DNA of 64,000 nt from Amycolatopsis cihanbeyliensis (lineage in GTDB: Bacteria > Actinomycetota > Actinomycetes > Mycobacteriales > Pseudonocardiaceae), in contig NZ_VFML01000001.1 of NCBI RefSeq assembly GCF_006715045.1, forward strand, positions 5,490,001 to 5,554,000, written 5' to 3'. The translations under genes were made by a program, and so were the position numbers. The stretch's first letter is position 1; the number at the start of each line of letters is the position of its first letter. The notes below the pieces were generated by a model. That model saw nothing but the letters and a program-made list of their open reading frames with translations. It was not told where the DNA came from and did no database searches. This document shows positions 59,825 to 64,000 of this stretch, one piece after another.

Positions 59825-61240
59825 TCAGCCCCTCAGTGCGGTTTCGAGCTCGTCCATGCCGGGACGCCGCGCGGCGTCGCATGCGAGTGCGGCGTCGATC
59901 GCCGTGGCCGCCCGTGCGGGGACCCTGGGTGCGAGGGCATGGATCGGCAACGGCGTGCCTGGGTCGGGTGGGTGGCTTGTCACCAGGTGATAGGCGATCG
60001 CCGCGAGCCGGAAGACGTCGGTCCACGGACCGGCCCGGCCACCGTGCCGGCGTTCCTGTTCGGACGCCCGGTAGTCCGGCGGGACCTCGCCGGGGCGTTC
60101 GCCACGACCGGCGTCGCCGAGGTCCCGGAGCACGAACGTCCGGTCATCGAGCCGGAGAACACCCGCAGGGGTCAGCCGGCGGTGGGTGTGCCGCGTGGCA
60201 TGCAGGACCGACAGCGACCGGGCGAGCCCGCCCAGCGCGCGAAGCTGGCCCAGCGCGTGCCAGGAATCGACCATCTCGCCCGGCCGTGGCACGAAGTCGG
60301 CCAACGTGCCGCACGGGTCGCCCGGGTCGCCGGAGACCGGCCAGGCGGTCACCAATGTGGTCACGTGCCCGTCCTCGGCCAGCTGGACCAGGCTGGGCAG
60401 GCCGCGGTCTTTTCCGCGCAACCGCACGAGGAGGTCTCGCTCATGTCCGAGTGCGGCGATCTCGTCCTTCGCCGCGGACGTGTCGTGGCGCAACGCCACC
60501 TGACGCAGCCACACGTGCTCGTGCGACCGGTCGAGCCGCAGGGCTCTGCCCTGGCTCCGTACGGCGGCGTGGTCCGCGACCGGTTCGCTCTCCAGGTCGC
60601 CCTGGACCAGGTAGACACTGCCGCCGATCCTCACCTCCGCGCCCGCGGCGATGACCCCGTCCGGTGCGGCGGGCGGGGCCGGTGTCGCGAGCACGATCGA
60701 CTGTTCGGGTGGCAGCGGCGGGAAGTACGGCCCAAGCGGGGGCAGCGGGTATGGCGTTGAGCCGGTGAGCACGTGCAACAACTCGCCCAGGCCGGCGAGG
60801 TTGATCTCGGGAACCGCATACGACGTCGTCGAGTATGGGCGTAGTACCTCGGGGAGGTCGTCGGGATCGCCGCAGGGAAGCACGACCGGAAGGATGCGAC
60901 CCAGGTCCTCCTCCGGGCCGCGGGCCAGGATGTTCCTGATCATCGCGGCTTCGACGTGCGTGAGCTGTCCTGGTGCGGCCGAATAAGCCTTGTCCAGCAC
61001 CCTCTTGTAGGCGGGCGACGCGATGACGACGATGAAGTCGGCCTCGTCGATCTCCTGGAGCGCCCAGGCGACCCGGTCGCGTCGCTGCGCCTGGAACCAC
61101 TCCTCGATTCGCGCGTCCACACCGGCGTCCGTCCGCAGGAAGGTCGCGAAATCCCGCGCCGCCGTCTCGTGCTCCACCGAATCCCGTGCGAACGAGACGA
61201 ACACCCGCGGGGGCACCGCGGCCTCGTCAGGCTCCCGCAC
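59825..61240 (-). CDS. SEFIR/TIR-domain protein with C-terminal pseudokinase
   Basis: This 471-residue protein starts with a SEFIR/TIR domain (about 10 to 175; VFVSFARDS, EEWF, DADF/VVIASPAYKRV, then HVEAAMIRN). A proline-rich linker leads to a kinase-like domain. In that part the catalytic loop reads HRRLTPAGV in place of HRDLKPxN and the DFG equivalent is DLG, so it should be catalytically dead. Bacterial SEFIR domains act in abortive defence, some by NAD degradation. The GTG at 61240 was chosen for GAAGGGA upstream; a GTG at 61294 lacks a ribosome site. Confidence 0.75.
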   Translation of the reverse strand: MREPDEAAVPPRVFVSFARDSVEHETAARDFATFLRTDAGVDARIEEWFQAQRRDRVAWALQEIDEADFIVVIASPAYKRVLDKAYSAAPGQLTHVEAAMIRNILARGPEEDLGRILPVVLPCGDPDDLPEVLRPYSTTSYAVPEINLAGLGELLHVLTGSTPYPLPPLGPYFPPLPPEQSIVLATPAPPAAPDGVIAAGAEVRIGGSVYLVQGDLESEPVADHAAVRSQGRALRLDRSHEHVWLRQVALRHDTSAAKDEIAALGHERDLLVRLRGKDRGLPSLVQLAEDGHVTTLVTAWPVSGDPGDPCGTLADFVPRPGEMVDSWHALGQLRALGGLARSLSVLHATRHTHRRLTPAGVLRLDDRTFVLRDLGDAGRGERPGEVPPDYRASEQERRHGGRAGPWTDVFRLAAIAYHLVTSHPPDPGTPLPIHALAPRVPARAATAIDAALACDAARRPGMDELETALRG

Positions 61241-61421
61241 CAGCACCTGTCCCTTCGCTCCAGCCTGTGATCGACGCGGCCACAAAGGTCTCACGGAAGG
61301 TAGTTGGCAGACAGCCGTATCTCGAAACTGTCATTGATTTGTCCAGCCGCTGCCGCGTGAACACCCGTACGCGGATTGCTATCGTTCTCGACCGGCACGC
61401 GAGCGTCGAAGAGGGACACCG

Positions 61422-62021
61422 TTGACCAGCCCATACGTCTTCATCTCCTACACGCACGACAGTGACGAGCACCGCGACGACGTGCGGGAGCTCGCCACCC
61501 TTCTCGTCTCGTCCGGGATCGGCGTGATCCTCGATGAATGGGCGGGGGTGGCGCGCAAGGACTGGTATCCCTGGGCACTGGACGGCATGTCCGGCGCCGA
61601 CTACGTCCTGGTGATCGCGTCGGAAGGTTACCGCCGGATGGGCGACGGCACCGGCCCGAACGACGCGAACTACGGCGGCCGGGTCGAGGCCGCCTTGCTG
61701 CGGGACTTCCTGCAACGCGATCGCGACCGGTGGACCAGGAAGATCCTGCCCGTGTTGCTCCCCGGCCACTCGGTCGCGGAGATCCCGGACTTCCTCCAAC
61801 CCTATGCCGCCGACCATTACCCGGTCGTGTCACTGACCACGAGCGGTGCCGAAGGGCTGCTACGCGCGGTCACCGGCCAGGCCGCGCACATCCGGCCGCC
61901 GCTGGGGCCGCTGGTCAGCCTCCCACCCAGGTCCGGTCCGGGAGCAGGAACGCCCGAGGCACGAAGGGACTCCGGGCAGCCCCGCTGGACGGCGCCGCCC
62001 GAACCGCCACCGCCGGTCTGA
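61422..62021 (+). CDS. Stand-alone SEFIR-domain protein
   Basis: This 199-residue protein is a SEFIR domain (YVFISYTHDSDEH at the N-terminus, DEWAG, YVLVIASEGYRRM, VEAALLRD) with a proline-rich tail of about 40 residues. It resembles the SEFIR part of the divergent gene, so the two may be paralogues. The start is TTG, with AGAGGGA seven bases upstream. It is transcribed away from the defence-like operon across about 180 bases. Confidence 0.72.
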   Translation: MTSPYVFISYTHDSDEHRDDVRELATLLVSSGIGVILDEWAGVARKDWYPWALDGMSGADYVLVIASEGYRRMGDGTGPNDANYGGRVEAALLRDFLQRDRDRWTRKILPVLLPGHSVAEIPDFLQPYAADHYPVVSLTTSGAEGLLRAVTGQAAHIRPPLGPLVSLPPRSGPGAGTPEARRDSGQPRWTAPPEPPPPV

Positions 62022-62127
62022 CGGTCGACCATTCCGAGAAGGCCGCCTGGACCTGGACAACCGACGAAGCTTCCCAGGACACCGGACTCGCCGTGAACTC
62101 GACACTGTCGGACCCTGCGGGTGTGTG

Positions 62128-62162
62128 TTACTGTTGGTAACAGTAAATCCTGGTAACAGTAA
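62128..62162 (+). promoter_or_regulatory. Palindromic operator TTACTGTT-GGT-AACAGTAA plus half repeat
   Basis: Perfect 8-bp arms at 62128 to 62135 and 62139 to 62146 form a 19-base palindrome. The right half recurs as TGGTAACAGTAA at 62151 to 62162, 16 bases on. This is the form of a TetR-type operator, placed about 20 to 55 bases before the di-iron oxygenase start. No regulator gene is visible in the window. Confidence 0.65.
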
Positions 62163-62182
62163 GAAGCCGTCAGGGAGTCGCC

Positions 62183-63100
62183 ATGACCAGCGTCGACAGT
62201 CACCAGCGCGCGGACGCGCCCCAGTCCGACCGCCAGTCGGTCGCGCAGCGGCTGCTGGACTCCTCGGAGACCTTGTCGTACGACCCGGTCACGGAGGTCG
62301 ACTGGGAGACACCGCTGGACACGAGCTACCACGGCGCGAGCCCGGAGTGGAGTACTCTGTACGGCACGTCGTACTGGAAGGAGATGACCCCGGAGCGGCA
62401 GCGCGAGCTGACCCGCCAGGAGGCGGCGTCGGTCGCCAGCACCGGGATCTGGTTCGAGATGATCCTGCAGCAGATGGTGCTGCGGGACTTCTACGCGAAG
62501 GACCCGACCGATCCGGCGTTCCAGTGGGCGCTGACCGAGATCGCCGACGAGTGCCGGCACTCCATCATGTTCGCGCGAGGCGCCGCGAAGCTGCGCGCGC
62601 CCGCCTACCGGCCGCGGCGGATGGTCGTCGAACTCGGCCGACTGTTCAAGACGGTGGCCTTCGGGGAGGCCGCCTACGCCGCGATCCTGGTCGCCGAGGA
62701 GGTCCTCGACGTCATGCAGCGGGACTGGATGCGGGACGAGCGGGTGGCGCCCTTCGTCCGGACGGTCAACAACATCCACGTGGTCGAGGAATCGCGGCAC
62801 ATGAAGTTCGCCAGGGAGGAGACCAAGGAACGGCTGGAGGGCGCAGGACGGCTGCGGAAGCAGATCAACGCCCTGGTCGTCGCCATCGCCTCGTACTTCA
62901 TCGTCACCAGCATGGTCAACAAGAAGGTCTACGCGAACGCCGGGCTCGACACCAAGCGGGCCCTGCGGGAGGCCGCGGCGAACCAGCACCACAAGTCGAT
63001 GCTGCGCTCGAGCTGCGCTGGGCTGATGGAGTTCCTCAACTCGGCCGGGCTGCTGACGAAGGCGTCCATGTGGTTCTACAAGCGTGCCAATCTGATCTGA
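62183..63100 (+). CDS. AurF-type di-iron oxygenase
   Basis: This 305-residue helical protein carries two Glu/His metal motifs: EIADECRHSIMF near residue 122 and VVEESRHMKFA near 200, with extra ligands in RQEAAS and AEEVLD. This fits the AurF (p-aminobenzoate N-oxygenase) family PF11583. Many actinobacterial members act with TetR-controlled redox genes and have unknown substrates. GGGAG precedes the ATG. The ferredoxin-linked reductase starts 11 bases after the stop and should supply electrons. Confidence 0.85.
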   Translation: MTSVDSHQRADAPQSDRQSVAQRLLDSSETLSYDPVTEVDWETPLDTSYHGASPEWSTLYGTSYWKEMTPERQRELTRQEAASVASTGIWFEMILQQMVLRDFYAKDPTDPAFQWALTEIADECRHSIMFARGAAKLRAPAYRPRRMVVELGRLFKTVAFGEAAYAAILVAEEVLDVMQRDWMRDERVAPFVRTVNNIHVVEESRHMKFAREETKERLEGAGRLRKQINALVVAIASYFIVTSMVNKKVYANAGLDTKRALREAAANQHHKSMLRSSCAGLMEFLNSAGLLTKASMWFYKRANLI

Positions 63101-63111
63101 GCCACTGAGCA

Positions 63112-64000
63112 ATGGCCTTCGCGATCACCCAGACCTGCTGCAACGACGCCTCCTGCGTCGCGGTGTGTCCGGTCAACTGCATCCACCCCACGCCGGACGA
63201 GCCCGACTTCGGCAGTACCGAGATGCTGTACATCGACCCGGACAGCTGCATCGACTGCGGCGCCTGCGCGGACGCGTGCCCGGTGGACGCGATCTTCCCG
63301 GTGGACGCACTGACCGGGCCGTTCGCCGCATACGCCGATGTCAACGCCGAGTACTACGCGAACCAGAGCCCGGCCGCCGGGGAACTCGAGTCCTCGCCGA
63401 ACTTCCACGCCTGGAGCCAGCCGACCTTCACCCGCACCGTCCCCAGCGACTTCGACCCGCTGGACGTCGCCGTGGTGGGCACCGGCCCCGCGGGCATGTA
63501 CGCGGTCGAGGATCTCCTGCTGCACACCAATTCCCGGGTCACCCTGATCGACCGCCTTGCCGACCCCGGCGGCCTCGTCCGGTACGGCGTCGCGCCCGAT
63601 CACCCGTCCACGAAGAAGATCGGCGAGGTGTTCGCGCGCTTCTACACGCATCCCCGGCTCCGCCTGCGCCTCGGCGTCGAGGTGGGCCGGGATGTCACCG
63701 TCGAGGAGTTGGCCGCCCGGCACGACGCGGTGATCTACGCCGTCGGCGCCTCCTCGGCCCGCAGGCTCGGTGTCCCCGGCGAGGACCTGGCCGGCAGCGT
63801 CGCCGCCACGACCGTGGTGGGGTGGTACAACGGTCACCCGGACGTGCCGGCGGACACGATCGACCTGTCCGCGGAGCGGATGGTGGTGGTGGGTAACGGC
63901 AACGTCGCCCTCGACGTGGCCAGGATCATGACCGCCGACCCCGGCACGCTGCGGGGCACCTCGATCTCCCCGCAAGCCCTCGCCATGCTGGAATCCAGCA
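63112..64000 (+). CDS. Ferredoxin-fused NADP reductase (FprB-like), 5' part
   Basis: The gene runs off the window after 296 codons. It begins with a bacterial 7Fe/8Fe ferredoxin (CCNDASCVAVCPVNC and CIDCGACADACP). An adrenodoxin-reductase-type FAD domain follows with VVGTGPAGMYA near 122 and VVVGNGNVALDVAR near 262. This matches FprB/FdxA-type reductases, usually about 550 residues. It probably powers the AurF-type oxygenase just upstream. The ATG has no strong ribosome site and likely depends on coupling. Confidence 0.87.
   Translation, partial: MAFAITQTCCNDASCVAVCPVNCIHPTPDEPDFGSTEMLYIDPDSCIDCGACADACPVDAIFPVDALTGPFAAYADVNAEYYANQSPAAGELESSPNFHAWSQPTFTRTVPSDFDPLDVAVVGTGPAGMYAVEDLLLHTNSRVTLIDRLADPGGLVRYGVAPDHPSTKKIGEVFARFYTHPRLRLRLGVEVGRDVTVEELAARHDAVIYAVGASSARRLGVPGEDLAGSVAATTVVGWYNGHPDVPADTIDLSAERMVVVGNGNVALDVARIMTADPGTLRGTSISPQALAMLESS

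Overview
This window is high-GC DNA with long overlapping genes, GTG and TTG starts, many ATGA or GTGA gene junctions, and actinobacterial gene families. It most likely comes from an actinomycete of Pseudonocardiales or Mycobacteriales type. The species cannot be told from the sequence alone. Both window edges cut genes, UnbV on the left and a ferredoxin/NADP reductase on the right.

Region 1 (1 to about 26.1 kb) is an enediyne-type biosynthetic cluster. It holds all five genes of the conserved enediyne warhead cassette: UnbV (partial), UnbU, the hot-dog thioesterase, UnbL (DUF1702) and a PksE megasynthase with KS-AT-ACP-KR-DH-PPTase order. The order is scattered, and PksE lies 18 kb from the thioesterase, on the other strand. 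Tailoring and support genes are a flavin reductase, an AhpD-like protein, a 14-helix MFS exporter, a SAM methyltransferase, a B12-type radical SAM enzyme, an HpaB-type flavin hydroxylase, two beta-propeller proteins, a P450 and a DinB/MDMPI-type protein. Regulators are an AraC protein and a DGPF/ECF42 sigma factor pair.

Region 2 (about 26.2 to 48.6 kb) looks like a lipid assembly cluster. A P450 and a methyltransferase are followed by a secreted serine hydrolase, a short remnant of a SARP regulator and a secreted lipase. Next come a desaturase with its reductase, an exporter, and a 2161-residue PKS (ACP-KS-AT-DH-KR-ACP-ACP-TE). An antigen-85-like esterase, a fatty acyl-AMP ligase, a membrane glycosyltransferase and another secreted lipase complete it. 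This gene set resembles the functional set at the mycolic acid condensation locus (Pks13, FadD32, Ag85, glycosyltransferase, lipase). The DH and the last ACP of the PKS have lost key residues. Two related 24-codon ORFs overlap the starts of the P450 and the exporter.

Region 3 (48.6 to 53.8 kb) has a small membrane protein, a SnoaL-like protein, a secreted PQQ-dehydrogenase-like protein with PKD and LGFP repeats, and a ketopantoate reductase family protein.

Region 4 (53.8 to 62.0 kb) looks like a defence island. On the minus strand are a SEFIR/TIR-pseudokinase protein, an SF1 helicase, a winged-helix protein and a putative nuclease. A second stand-alone SEFIR protein is divergent. Region 5 (62.0 kb to the end) has an AurF-type di-iron oxygenase behind a strong palindromic operator, followed by a ferredoxin-linked reductase.
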